64,000 nucleotides of DNA. Origin: Jatrophihabitans sp964252635 (GTDB taxonomy: Bacteria; Actinomycetota; Actinomycetes; Mycobacteriales; Jatrophihabitantaceae). The notes beneath the pieces were generated by a model. That model searched no databases, had not been told where the DNA came from, and saw only the letters and a program-made list of their open reading frames with translations. Where the stretch lies: NCBI RefSeq assembly GCF_964252635.1, contig NZ_CAXUNP010000005.1, positions 1-64,000 on the forward strand. Direction: 5' to 3'. The position numbers were made by a program, and so were the translations under genes. This document shows positions 1-8,424 of this stretch, in pieces; the stretch's first letter is position 1; each line of letters opens with the position of its first letter.

Positions 1-1
1 C

Positions 2-1363
2 TACAACACCCCTCCCCACACCCCTGTGCCTTCGGCCCCACGGCCAGGGGCGGACACGCCGCGGCGCGGACGACGCACCGCGCTGATCGCAGCTGCGGTC
101 GTGTTCGTACTCGCTGTCGGGGCGGCGGTCGCCGCGGTGGCGCTGCGCGGCGGGGGTGGCTCGAACGCCGGCGGGCGGACCTCGAGCGGGCCGGCACGGA
201 CGTCGCCGTCCGTCACCGCCGCCGGCGCGCATCCGGTGCTGCGGACCGGGTCCGCGGGAACCCCGACCGTGTCGTGGGCCCACTTCGCCGCGTTCTCGAG
301 GTTGGTCGGCACCCGCGACTCCGATTCGGCGACGGCGTTCGACCACGGCTCCTGCCGGTTGTCCGGGCCGAGCGGTCTCGACGTCACGCTGGGCATCCTC
401 GACGAGGTCTCCTGCACCTACCCGTCCGACCCGACCACGATCACCGTCCTGCGTCTGGCCACCGCCGCGAAGGTCGATGCCTACCTCGCCAACCGCCTCG
501 ACGAGGCCGGGTACGGCCAGTTCGTGTGGACGGCGGCCGGCCGGCCGCGGGGTCTTGCCCTGCTCACTCCGAAGGACGGGTCCGGTACCTCGACCCTGAC
601 CAGCACCTTCTGCGGGCTGCCCGGCTACCTCGTGCGGGTACGCGCCCCCGACCGGACCAAGGTCAGCACCGACGACCTCCGCACGGGCATCTGGAACAAG
701 GCACCGTTCCCCGATGCCCTGCCCGCCGAGTGCGACGACACCTTCCGCGCGGCGCGCAGCGGTGCCCAGACCTCCCCGTCAGTCAGCCCGGCGAAGGGCA
801 TGCTGCGGATGGACTCCACCGTGATCCAGACCCTGCTGCGGCACAGCGACAGCACCGCGCCGACCTACCAGGTCGTCACGCCGAGCGGGGCCGACGCCAT
901 CATCGTCGGCCAGAAGGGCACGGTCACCTTCTTCTCCGAGGCCGACGACGTGCTGCGCACGGCCGGGCTCAGCACATACCCCTATTCGGCGTCCCTCGGC
1001 GCCCCCGACGCCGGAGCCACCGGCTCGGTGCTCACCGGTATGACTAATGCAACCTTCGTCGTGCGCGGAACGTTCTCCGGCGACGGGTCGGGCAATGCGG
1101 TCGCCTACACCAACGGCAGCAAGGGCTGGGGGGCGATCAAGGCCAAGTCCGACGGCAACCTCGCTCCGTCGGGGCAGGGCGTGGGCATCGGCGGGGTCGG
1201 GCTCGGCGACGACTTCGTCCTCACCGGTGGCCGCCTGGAGACCTTCGACTGCTCGTCGCAGCTGCCGATCAGCCGGTGCAGCGGCAACGACCGCGTGATC
1301 AAGTACTGGACCTGGCGCAAGACCGAGTTCGTGCAGACGGGCAGCGCCGGGCGTACCCGCTGA
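2..1363 (+). CDS. Membrane-anchored protein of unknown function, 5' end outside window
   Basis: The frame is open from the window edge (Y-N-T-P-P-H-T-P before a GTG at 26), so the true start probably lies upstream and a Pro-rich cytoplasmic head is cut off. From the GTG at 26, an Arg-rich stretch leads into one hydrophobic segment (about residues 19-41, beginning ALIAAAVV), then a Gly/Ser/Thr/Pro linker and about 370 residues that would lie outside the membrane. Several Cys residues in the outer part could form disulfides. No enzyme motif is recognised. It ends 5 bases from the convergent tadC stop, in the place where mycobacteria carry TadE/F-like genes. Confident as a gene, function unknown. 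Confidence 0.75.
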   Translation, partial: YNTPPHTPVPSAPRPGADTPRRGRRTALIAAAVVFVLAVGAAVAAVALRGGGGSNAGGRTSSGPARTSPSVTAAGAHPVLRTGSAGTPTVSWAHFAAFSRLVGTRDSDSATAFDHGSCRLSGPSGLDVTLGILDEVSCTYPSDPTTITVLRLATAAKVDAYLANRLDEAGYGQFVWTAAGRPRGLALLTPKDGSGTSTLTSTFCGLPGYLVRVRAPDRTKVSTDDLRTGIWNKAPFPDALPAECDDTFRAARSGAQTSPSVSPAKGMLRMDSTVIQTLLRHSDSTAPTYQVVTPSGADAIIVGQKGTVTFFSEADDVLRTAGLSTYPYSASLGAPDAGATGSVLTGMTNATFVVRGTFSGDGSGNAVAYTNGSKGWGAIKAKSDGNLAPSGQGVGIGGVGLGDDFVLTGGRLETFDCSSQLPISRCSGNDRVIKYWTWRKTEFVQTGSAGRTR

Positions 1364-1368
1364 GCGGG

Positions 1369-2181
1369 TCACCCGAGCACCCCGAGCGCATGGGTCGCCA
1401 TGCCGACGACGATCGGCACGACGCCCAGGCAGACGAACGAGGGCAGGAAGCACGCCGCCAGCGGAGCCATCGCCGTGATGCCGGCGCGCTGCGCGCGGGC
1501 AGTGGCGGCGGACACCGCCTCGGCCCGGATCTCGGCCGCGTGCCGCTCGAACGCATCGGCCACCTTGATCCCGCTGGCCGCGCTGCGTACCGCGCTGGCG
1601 GCGAGCGGCCGCAGGGGATGCGCGTCGGGAACCACGCTCCAGGCGTCCTCGGCCCCGGCCCCGAGCCGGACCAGACCGGCTACGCGCAGCAACAGCGGCG
1701 CCGAATCGGGCCCCGCAGCGGGTGCGGCAAGAGCAAGCGCGTCGGCGAGCGGGCGGCCGCTGCGCAGGACGGCAGCAGCCAGGTCGAGCGGCAGCGCGAT
1801 CGACCGATCGGTCCGCAGCCGGCCGGGTCGTCGCCCGGCGGCGCGCACGCCCAACCCGGCCACCGGGGCGAGCACCAGCGCCGCCACGAGACCGACCCGC
1901 GGACCCGCCGTCACGACGCAGGCGACCGCGGCCAGCACCGCGGCGAGTGCCGGGCCACCACGCAGGCGGCGGGCGGGACCGACGTTGCCGACGGAACCCC
2001 GACCGCGGGCGGGACCCAAACCGCCAGCGGGACCGACCTCGCGCGTGCCATCGTCCCCGCCAGCCCCGCCGGCCGGACCGCGCCCGCGCTCAATCCTGCG
2101 GGAACCGCGCGGCGCCACCAGGAGGGCCGCGGCGACCCACAACCACGTGGTGGTCTCGAGCACTCCGGGCACGAGCGTCAC
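1369..2181 (-). CDS. TadC-like type II secretion F-domain membrane protein
   Basis: This is a 270-residue inner-membrane platform protein of a Tad/Flp-type pilus or secretion system. The GTG start at 2181 overlaps the tadB stop (GTGA), which decides the start. N-terminal helices (TTTWLWVAAALLV and a long Val/Ala-rich stretch) are followed by a cytoplasmic T2SF domain containing SIALPLDLAAAVLRSGRPLADAL and ADAFERHAAEIRAEA, and a C-terminal pair of helices (ITAMAPLAACFLPSF). It is the last gene of the tadZ-A-B-C operon and corresponds by position to the Rv3657c/3658c region. The substrate pilin is not in this window. Confidence 0.8.
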   Translation of the reverse strand: MTLVPGVLETTTWLWVAAALLVAPRGSRRIERGRGPAGGAGGDDGTREVGPAGGLGPARGRGSVGNVGPARRLRGGPALAAVLAAVACVVTAGPRVGLVAALVLAPVAGLGVRAAGRRPGRLRTDRSIALPLDLAAAVLRSGRPLADALALAAPAAGPDSAPLLLRVAGLVRLGAGAEDAWSVVPDAHPLRPLAASAVRSAASGIKVADAFERHAAEIRAEAVSAATARAQRAGITAMAPLAACFLPSFVCLGVVPIVVGMATHALGVLG

Positions 2182-3008
2182 GCCCGCTCGGCGCGGCGGA
2201 GCACGGAGCGGATCCAGAGGACGCCGGCGACGTCGAGGGCAACGCCGACCAGGCACAGCACCCGGCCACCCGGCGACCCGCCCAGGACGCTGACCGGCGA
2301 CGCCCCCATCGCGCTGCCGAGCCCGAGGCCGAGCACCGGGAGCAGGGCCACGAGCACCGCCGACGAGCGCGGGCCGGCCAGTGCGACAGCCACCGCGCGG
2401 CGCTGCGCGTCGGCACTGGACAGATCCTCGGCCACCCTCTCCAGCACGCCGGCCAACGCCGACCCGGTGTCCTGCCCGAGCGTCCAGGCGACCCCGACGG
2501 CGCGGATCCCGGGCCGCGGGTCCGGCGACAGCGCCTCCGGCCGCTCCCCGCGACCGGCCTGGTCGGCCGCGCGTTGGAAGGCCTCGCGCACCTGCGGCGC
2601 AGCCGACGCTGCCGCGGCCAGCGCGCTCGCCGGCAGGCTGCCGGCGGCCAGCTCGGCGGTGAGGATCCGGACCGCAGCCAGCACCGCGGCGTGCTCGGCC
2701 CGGTGACGGCGACGGGCGACGTGGCCGGCCAGCTGCCGGGCCGCCTGCGCGGGGAGTGGGGTGGCCGCGGGCGCCAGCACCGGGCCGGCCACCCCGCCGG
2801 TGACGACGGCGACCGCGACGACGCCGAGCGCGGCAAGCAGCCGGCCGTCGACACGCCGCGCGAGGTGCGCATGACGACGAACCGTCGCAGGCGGGGCGCC
2901 GGACAGGCGCGCGCGGCCGGCCAACGTGGCGACGCGGACCGGAGCCCGGCGTGGAGCGGCGCCGACCAGCAGGGCGAGCGCGACCAGGGCCCACGACAGC
3001 GGGGTCAT
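2178..3008 (-). CDS. TadB-like type II secretion F-domain membrane protein
   Basis: This is a 276-residue partner of TadC that should form the membrane platform on which the TadA ATPase acts. The ATG at 3008 (MTPLSWALVALALLVG) lies where tadA would be expected to stop, giving ATGA-type coupling. Hydrophobic segments occur near the N terminus, around VDGRLLAALGVVAVAVVTGG, and twice near the C terminus. The T2SF core has LGQDTGSALAGVLERVAEDL. It overlaps tadC by 4 bases. Identification rests on context and topology more than on a unique motif. Confidence 0.8.
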   Translation of the reverse strand: MTPLSWALVALALLVGAAPRRAPVRVATLAGRARLSGAPPATVRRHAHLARRVDGRLLAALGVVAVAVVTGGVAGPVLAPAATPLPAQAARQLAGHVARRRHRAEHAAVLAAVRILTAELAAGSLPASALAAAASAAPQVREAFQRAADQAGRGERPEALSPDPRPGIRAVGVAWTLGQDTGSALAGVLERVAEDLSSADAQRRAVAVALAGPRSSAVLVALLPVLGLGLGSAMGASPVSVLGGSPGGRVLCLVGVALDVAGVLWIRSVLRRAERA

Positions 3009-4146
3009 CGGGCACCGGCCAGCTGGGGGCACGGCCCCACGCCGGCCCGGGTCCGGCGGCGCGGGACCACGCCGGGGCCACGGCGAGCTCGTCGCCACCG
3101 CGCTCGAGCAGCCCGATCTCGGCCACCACGCGACGGCCGTCGCGTCCGCGGTGCAGGTGCACCACGACGTCGACGGCACTGGCCACGAGGCTGGTGACCG
3201 CCGCCGCCGGCAGCCCCGCCAGGGCGCCGAGGGCGGCGAACCGGGCGGGCACGTCGGCGGCCGAGTTGGCGTGGAGGGTGGCGGCGCTGCCCTCGTGCCC
3301 GGTGTTGAGGGCCACGAGCAGTTCGACCATCTCGGCCCCGCGGAACTCGCCGACCACCAGGCGGTCGGGGCGCATGCGCAGCGCCTGGCGCACGAGCTCG
3401 CGCAAGGTGACGGCGCCGGCCCCCTCGACGTTCGCCGGACGCGTGACCAGACGCACCACGTGCGGGTGCCGGACGACGAGCTCGGCGGCGTCCTCGATCA
3501 CCAGCAACCGGTCGCGCGGGCCCACCTCCCCGAGCAGGGCACCGAGCAGTGTCGTCTTGCCCGTCCCGGTGCCGCCGGTGACGACGAACGCCAGCCGAGC
3601 CGCCACGATCGCCCGCAGCAGCGCTGCGACGTCGTCCGGCATGGCACCTGCGTCGACAAGGTCGTCGACCCCGAGCGGCCGGCGAGCCAGGACGCGCAAC
3701 GACACCGTCGTCGTGGGCACGAGCGGTGGCAGCACCGCGTGCAGCCGCGTCCCGTCGGCGAGGACCGCGTCGACGTAGGGGGTGGCGTCGTCGAGCCGAC
3801 GTCCGGCCCCCGCGGCGAGCCGTTGGGCCAGCGACCGCACCTCCGCCTCGTCGGCGAACCCCACCGCGCTGCGCTCCATGCCGGCGCCCCGGTCGAGCCA
3901 CACCGCGTCCGGCGCGTTGACGAGCACGTCCGTGACCCCGGGCAGCTCCAGCAGCGGCTCCAACGGCCCGGCACCACGCAGTTCGGCGGCCACGTCCCGA
4001 CGCAGGCGCGCGAACACGGCGTCGTCGACGATCCCGGACGACTCGGCGCGTAGTGCCGCGTCCAGGCCCAGCCCCGGGCCGACCTCGCCGGACTCGACCA
4101 GTCGGTGCCGGACCCGATCGGCCAGCGCAACGTCGGCGCCGATCAT
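3005..4146 (-). CDS. TadA/CpaF-type secretion ATPase, 3' end out of frame
   Basis: This is a hexameric ATPase of the type II/IV secretion family that drives Tad pilus assembly at the inner membrane. The ATG at 4146 overlaps the tadZ stop (ATGA). Visible motifs are Walker A GGTGTGKTT, the Asp box RLLVIEDAAEL, Walker B RPDRLVVGEFRG and the His box TLHANS. About 380 residues are typical of CpaF. Oddly, the frame does not stop at the tadB start: it runs on through tadB as Arg-rich nonsense and into tadC. The TGA at 3005-3007 that would end tadA lies in another frame, which points to a one-base indel near the C/G runs at 3015-3045. The end coordinate given here assumes that indel. Confidence 0.7.
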
Positions 4147-4865
4147 GCGAGCACCAGCGCCCGCCGCGCCGGCGGTGCCTGCCCGGCCGGCCATGCCCGC
4201 CCCGTCGCCCCGGCCAGTACGCCGTCCGCCACGCGCACCGTCGCTCGCGGCAACCTGCTCATCTCGAAGCGTCGACCGACAGCCGCCCGCGGCGGCAGCA
4301 CCCCCAGACACGGGACGTCGAGGCACTGCGCCGCCCGGGTGACGTCGACGTCGGCGCGCCGCAGCACGATGCCGAGCGGCAGTTCGGGCAGCGCGTCGAC
4401 GAGCACGTGCGCCGAAACGAGCCCCGCCACGTCGGCGCGGGCCAGGACAACGACGAGATCGCAGCGCAGGAGCGCCGCGGCGCGCTCGACGACGGCGGCC
4501 CGGGGGAGGTCGAGCACGACCGGGCCGAGCGCGGCCGCCGCACCGAGCACCTGACCGACCGCCTCCGGGTCCAACTCACCGACGTCGGCGGCGAGCACGG
4601 CGCACGGCCCGGCGCGCGGCAGGCCGGCCCGCAGCGCCTCCGGTTCGAGATGGCCCCCGGCCAGGTGCAGGCCCGACCAGCGAGCACCGGGCTCGGTCTC
4701 GAGCCCGAGCAGCACGTCGATGCCGCCGCCCGTGACGTCGAGATCGATCAGGACCGCGGCCGCCCGGACGGCGAGGACCGCCGCGAACATCGAGGCGCCG
4801 ACACCGCCGCTGCCTCCCACGACCCCGATGACCGGACCGGCGCCCGGGCGCGTCACGTCACTCAT
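4143..4865 (-). CDS. TadZ/CpaE-like (Ssd) P-loop ATPase
   Basis: This ParA/MinD-superfamily protein places Tad machinery or the septum; the M. tuberculosis positional counterpart is the septum-site protein Ssd (Rv3660c). The N terminus carries a deviant Walker A, GGSGGVGAS, in which the signature Lys is replaced, as is usual for TadZ-type proteins. The next motif AAVLIDLDVTGGGIDVLLG is the ParA-like second motif. I chose the ATG at 4865 (MSDVTRPG), since it places the P-loop near residue 15; the upstream extension to 4949 is Cys/Arg rich and unlike the family. It heads the tad operon and is divergent from the HAD phosphatase gene. Confidence 0.75.
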   Translation of the reverse strand: MSDVTRPGAGPVIGVVGGSGGVGASMFAAVLAVRAAAVLIDLDVTGGGIDVLLGLETEPGARWSGLHLAGGHLEPEALRAGLPRAGPCAVLAADVGELDPEAVGQVLGAAAALGPVVLDLPRAAVVERAAALLRCDLVVVLARADVAGLVSAHVLVDALPELPLGIVLRRADVDVTRAAQCLDVPCLGVLPPRAAVGRRFEMSRLPRATVRVADGVLAGATGRAWPAGQAPPARRALVLA

Positions 4866-5011
4866 GCCCGCCAGCCAACCCCGTTCGCCGCGACCGCACG
4901 CGTCCCGTTCGCAGCCTGTGGACGGCGAGCAAGCGGCGGCGTGACGCACCCACGAACCCCTGCGCAGACCGAACCCGACCGAACCAGTCGGGAGCAGTCA
5001 GCGACGGTCCG

Positions 5012-5017
5012 TATCCT
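5012..5017 (+). promoter_or_regulatory. -10 box for a probably leaderless transcript
   Basis: TATCCT lies 7 bases before the GTG at 5025, with no Shine-Dalgarno sequence. The spacing fits transcription starting at or next to the start codon. Confidence 0.45.
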
Positions 5018-5024
5018 CACCGTC

Positions 5025-5828
5025 GTGGCCGAACTCCCGCGCACGGCGGCGTTCTTCGATCTCGACAAGACGATCATCGCCAAGTCGAGCGTGCTCGCGT
5101 TCGGGCGGCCGTTCTACCAGGGCGGGCTGATCAACCGGCGCGCCGTGCTGCGCAGCGCCTACGCCCAGTTCATGTTCGCCCTCGCCGGGGCCGACAGCGA
5201 CCAGATCGAGCGCATGCGCGCCTATCTCACCGGCATGTGCACGGGGTGGGACGTCGCGCAGGTGCGCGAGATCGTCTCCGAGACCCTGCACGAGATCATC
5301 GACCCCATCGTCTACAACGAGGCCGTCGAGCTGATCAGCATGCACAAGGCCGCCGGGCGCGACGTCGTCATCGTCAGCACGTCCGGCGAGGAGGTGGTCG
5401 GGCCGATCGGCGCCATGCTGGGCGCCGACGACGTCGTGGCCACCCGGATGGTCGTGCAGGACGGTCGCTACACCGGCGAGATCAGCCGCTACGCGTTCGG
5501 CGAGGAGAAGGCGGTGGCCATCCGCGAGCTCGCGGAGCTACGGGGTTACGACCTGTCGGCGAGTTACGCCTACTCGGACTCCGCCACGGACGTCCCGATG
5601 CTGGAGAGCGTCGGGCACCCCTACGCCGTCAACGCCGACCGCGCCCTGCGGCGGGCAGCCGTCGAACGCGACTGGCCACTACTCACCTTCTCCAACGCGG
5701 TTCCCCTGCGGGAACGCATCTCCGGCCTGCGTCCCGAGCACCCGGTCACGGCGGCGACGGTCGTCGGCGCGAGCATGGCCGCGGCCGGGATCGCGTGGTA
5801 CGCCGCGCGACGCCGCATCCGGGCGTGA
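5025..5828 (+). CDS. HAD-superfamily (SerB-like) phosphatase with C-terminal membrane helix
   Basis: This is a predicted phosphomonoesterase of the haloacid dehalogenase family, IB subfamily. Motif I is FFDLDKTI (nucleophile Asp12, general acid Asp14), motif II is IVSTSGEE, motif III is the Lys of GEEKAVAI, and motif IV is YSDSATDVPML. A final hydrophobic helix (VTAATVVGASMAAAGIAWYA) followed by RRRIRA would anchor it to the membrane. It is 267 residues and corresponds to Rv3661 in order and architecture. The GTG start is supported by the adjacent -10 box. Substrate cannot be read from the sequence; phosphoserine or a lipid phosphate are possibilities. Confidence 0.85.
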   Translation: MAELPRTAAFFDLDKTIIAKSSVLAFGRPFYQGGLINRRAVLRSAYAQFMFALAGADSDQIERMRAYLTGMCTGWDVAQVREIVSETLHEIIDPIVYNEAVELISMHKAAGRDVVIVSTSGEEVVGPIGAMLGADDVVATRMVVQDGRYTGEISRYAFGEEKAVAIRELAELRGYDLSASYAYSDSATDVPMLESVGHPYAVNADRALRRAAVERDWPLLTFSNAVPLRERISGLRPEHPVTAATVVGASMAAAGIAWYAARRRIRA

Positions 5829-6113
5829 GCTGTGAACTACCGCTGACACGCCGTCGGGCCCTTGCGTGACCCGGGTCACAGTGGTTCGTTGGAGACAGCA
5901 CGGACGTACGAGCACCCACGCGGCGATCCCACCGTCGAAGGTGAATCGACGTGGCACCGAGGCAGCGCCGCTGACGGACCGCGTTCGATACCGAACAGGG
6001 CACGCTTGGTAACTCGCCGCCCGTGCCGGCGGCGTCGTTGTGTCGACAGACACGGCGACGCCGCCGTCGCATGTCCAGGGCCCGCATGCGCAGGGCCGCC
6101 GCCGCACACACCT
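5829..6113 (+). other. Convergent intergenic gap without a credible CDS
   Basis: This 285-base gap lies between two genes that both end in it. No ORF here has family features. It contains a CRP-like palindrome at 5865-5880 (listed separately), which is unusual for a space with no downstream start codon. A small RNA or the remnant of a lost gene is possible. Confidence 0.4.
5865..5880. promoter_or_regulatory. CRP/GlxR-like palindrome
   Basis: The sequence is CGTGA-N6-TCACA with the centre CCCGGG, so GTGACCCGGGTCAC is a perfect 14-base palindrome. It is one mismatch from the TGTGA-N6-TCACA consensus of actinobacterial Crp/GlxR proteins, and crp is 7 kb away. No annotated gene starts downstream, so its role is unknown. 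Confidence 0.4.
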
Positions 6114-6854
6114 TCAGCCGCGCGCCATGGCCTCGCAGATCGCGACGCTCTCGGTGGCTCCGGCGACGAGCGCGTCCGCGCAGTGCACCAGCCAGCGACC
6201 GATACCGGCCGGCGTCTCGGAACGGTAGGCCTCCAGGGCCTCGTCGTAGTCGGCACGCAACTCGCGGTGCCCCACCTCGACGGCCACCAGGGACTTGGGA
6301 TCCAGGCCGCGCTCGACGAGCGTCAGCCGCACCGCCGCCCGCGCCACCACGCCCGACGCCGGGGGGAACGCGTCGAGGCCGAGCAGCTCGCCGTGCACGA
6401 TCGCGGCGACCACCACAGCCGGGGCGCGCGTGGTGGCCAGCACGAGGGTCAGGGTGTCCATCCGCTCGGCCGCGCCAGCACGGGGGCGGCCCAGGGTCTC
6501 GGCGTCCTCGACCAGGTCCGCGGCCGCCAGGGCGTGCAGCCGGGCCATCGCCTGCCGGGGCGCCTTCGTCCAGGTGTCGGTCAGCGACGCGATCGCGGAC
6601 TGCGCCCGCAGCGCACCCTGCACGACCGGCCGCTGCGCCGCGTCACCCGAGCGCACGTCCGCCAGCTCCACCTCGTCACCGGCCAGCCAGGCCGAGGCCC
6701 ACGCGCCGCGCAGCGCGGACTCGGCGGACACGTCGGGCGAGCGACGGCGCAGGGTGCGATTGCCGAGCAGTGCGTCGACCGCGTCCCGCGCACGTTGCAC
6801 GCCGTCCGCGACACCGGGGAGCTCGAGCAGCGGGGCGAGCGGATCGGCGGGCAC
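6114..6854 (-). CDS. Rv3662c-like conserved actinobacterial protein
   Basis: This is a 246-residue, mostly helical soluble protein without a recognised catalytic motif. It begins VPADPLAPLLELPGV and contains the phrases SALRGAWASAWLAGDEVEL, RLHALAAADLVED and LDAFPPASGVVARAAVRL. Homologues that look like this are annotated as Fic-like or oxidoreductase-like, without proof. The GTG at 6854 is chosen; a TTG at 6863 is an alternative, and neither has a strong ribosome site. It lies between the SerB-like phosphatase and the holin-family gene, as Rv3662c lies near the same block in M. tuberculosis. Confidence 0.7.
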   Translation of the reverse strand: MPADPLAPLLELPGVADGVQRARDAVDALLGNRTLRRRSPDVSAESALRGAWASAWLAGDEVELADVRSGDAAQRPVVQGALRAQSAIASLTDTWTKAPRQAMARLHALAAADLVEDAETLGRPRAGAAERMDTLTLVLATTRAPAVVVAAIVHGELLGLDAFPPASGVVARAAVRLTLVERGLDPKSLVAVEVGHRELRADYDEALEAYRSETPAGIGRWLVHCADALVAGATESVAICEAMARG

Positions 6855-6971
6855 GGGAGGCAACGGTAGTGTCCGGCACGGGCGCCCCACGACCACGGGC
6901 CGCCTGCCATGATTGACAGCACTTTCCGGCACGACCACCCGTGCACGTCCGTCGATCAAGGAGCTGCGACC

Positions 6972-7403
6972 GTGACGGTCACCCCGCAGTCGAACGCCAC
7001 CCCAGGGGTCACGGCCTCGGCCGGCAGCGCTGCCGAGCCCAGCATGGGCGAACTCGTGGCCGAGGCGTCGAAGCATCTGTCCACGCTGGTGCACAGCGAG
7101 ATCGAGCTGGCCAAGCTGGAACTGCGCTCGACGGTCAAGAACGCAGGCGTCGGCGCCGGAGCCTTCATCGGCGCCCTGGTCGTGCTCGTCTTCTCCCTCA
7201 CCTTCGGCTTCCTCGCCCTCGCCGAGGGCATCGCCGCGCTCGGCCTCGACCGCTGGCTCGCGTTCCTCATCGTCTTCGGCTTCCAGCTTCTCGTCGTCGG
7301 TGCGCTGGTGTTCGTCGGCATCCGCAAGATCAAGCGGGTGAAGGCGCCGGAACGCACGATCAGCACCGGCAAGGAGACCGTCGCCTACCTGCGTAAGCAC
7401 TAG
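6972..7403 (+). CDS. Phage-holin-family (Actinobacteriophage holin superfamily III-like) membrane protein
   Basis: This is a 143-residue protein with a Thr/Ala-rich head, an amphipathic helix (ELVAEASKHLSTLVHSEIELAKLEL), two hydrophobic segments (VGAGAFIGALVVLVFSLTFGFLAL and WLAFLIVFGFQLLVVGALVFVGI) and a basic tail. Proteins of this type are called holin-family in databases but are ordinary chromosomal genes in actinobacteria (Rv3669-like). AAGGAG at 6958-6963, 8 bases before the GTG at 6972, decides the start against the ATG at 6909. The epoxide hydrolase gene follows 11 bases later, so the two are probably cotranscribed. Confidence 0.85.
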   Translation: MTVTPQSNATPGVTASAGSAAEPSMGELVAEASKHLSTLVHSEIELAKLELRSTVKNAGVGAGAFIGALVVLVFSLTFGFLALAEGIAALGLDRWLAFLIVFGFQLLVVGALVFVGIRKIKRVKAPERTISTGKETVAYLRKH

Positions 7404-7414
7404 GCCGCTGCGTC

Positions 7415-8362
7415 GTGGGATTCGGCCCCCTCCCGGGCGCCCCTGACAGCTCCACCGTCCTGCTCGACGGCCCGTGGACGCACCGCGTCGTGCGCGCCAA
7501 CGGGATCGCGCTGCACGTCGCCGAGCTCGGCCAGGGGCCGCTCGTCCTGCTCGTGCACGGCTTCCCGCAGTTCTGGTGGGCGTGGCACGACCAGCTGACG
7601 ACACTCGCGGACGCGGGCTACCGCGCGGTCGCCGTCGACCTGCGCGGCTACGGCGCCAGCGACAAGCCACCGCGCGGGTACGACTCGCCCACGCTGGCCG
7701 CCGACATGGCCGCACTCGTCACGTCGCTGGGCGAGTCGTCGGCCATGATCGTCGGGCACGACGTCGGCGGGACCCTCGCCTGGACGATGGCGGCGCAGCA
7801 TCCGCAGGTCGTGCGGTCCGCCGTCGTCCTCGGCGCGGCGCATCCGTTGGACCTGCGCGCTGCGCTGCGTCCCGGGGCCGGACCCGCTCAGCGGCAGGCG
7901 TCCGCGTACGCCTTGCGCACCTTCCAGATCCCGCGTCGACCGGAGAGCCTGCTCTCGCGTGACTCGTCCTGGGTCCGCGAGCTGTTCGACCGGTGGACGG
8001 GCCCCCGCTGGCGCGGCACGCCGCGCTACCGCGTCGACGTCGAGCGCTACGCCCAGGCCATGCGCATCCACCCGGTGTCGTTCTGCGCCGCGGAGCACTA
8101 CCGGTGGCTGGCCCGCTCGGTGTTGCGCTCCGACGGGCGCGCCTGGGCCGAAGCGATGCGCCGGCCGGTCACCGCACCGGTGCTGCACCTGCACGGCGAC
8201 TTCGACGCCTGCGTCCTGCCGGCCACCGCGCAGGGAGCCGGGCGGCACGTCCGCGGCCGCTACGAGTGGCGCCTGCTGGACGGGGTCGGGCACTTCCCGC
8301 ACAACGAGGTGCCGGCGATGATCGGCGACGAGCTGGTCAGCTGGGCCAAGGTCACGCTGTAG
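7415..8362 (+). CDS. ephE: Epoxide hydrolase / alpha-beta hydrolase (EphE-like)
   Basis: This alpha/beta-hydrolase should open epoxides to diols in the cytoplasm. The oxyanion-hole motif is HGFPQFWW. The nucleophile is Asp116 in VGHDVGG, the residue that separates epoxide hydrolases from serine esterases. The acid is likely the Asp in HGDFDACVLP, and the base is the His in GVGHFPHNE. Length (315) fits EphE. The gene follows the holin-family gene and is convergent with a membrane-protein gene. In M. tuberculosis ephE also sits next to marP; here two extra membrane proteins intervene. The physiological substrate is unknown. Confidence 0.85.
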   Translation: MGFGPLPGAPDSSTVLLDGPWTHRVVRANGIALHVAELGQGPLVLLVHGFPQFWWAWHDQLTTLADAGYRAVAVDLRGYGASDKPPRGYDSPTLAADMAALVTSLGESSAMIVGHDVGGTLAWTMAAQHPQVVRSAVVLGAAHPLDLRAALRPGAGPAQRQASAYALRTFQIPRRPESLLSRDSSWVRELFDRWTGPRWRGTPRYRVDVERYAQAMRIHPVSFCAAEHYRWLARSVLRSDGRAWAEAMRRPVTAPVLHLHGDFDACVLPATAQGAGRHVRGRYEWRLLDGVGHFPHNEVPAMIGDELVSWAKVTL

Positions 8363-8375
8363 CTCCGCGTCAATC

Positions 8376-8417
8376 CCGGGGAGTGTTGTGTGCCGCGGCG
8401 GCGCACAACTCTCCCGG
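8376..8417. terminator. Imperfect inverted repeat between convergent genes
   Basis: A left arm ending GTTGTGTGC pairs with a right arm starting GCGCACAAC, and the flanks CCGGG and CCCGG also pair. The stem is interrupted by small bulges and there is no T-run. It may act as a bidirectional terminator for ephE and the 8425-8892 gene. Confidence 0.45.
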
Positions 8418-8424
8418 CGCCGGA

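Noticed and set aside
1369..4326. Single 985-codon reading frame spanning the tad genes
   Set aside because: Its middle third is Arg/Pro/Gly nonsense antiphase to a good TadB, so it is not taken as a true TadA-TadC fusion; a frame break in tadA is more likely.
6913..6918. TTGACA before the holin-family gene
   Set aside because: No TANNNT at a fitting distance, so no promoter is claimed.
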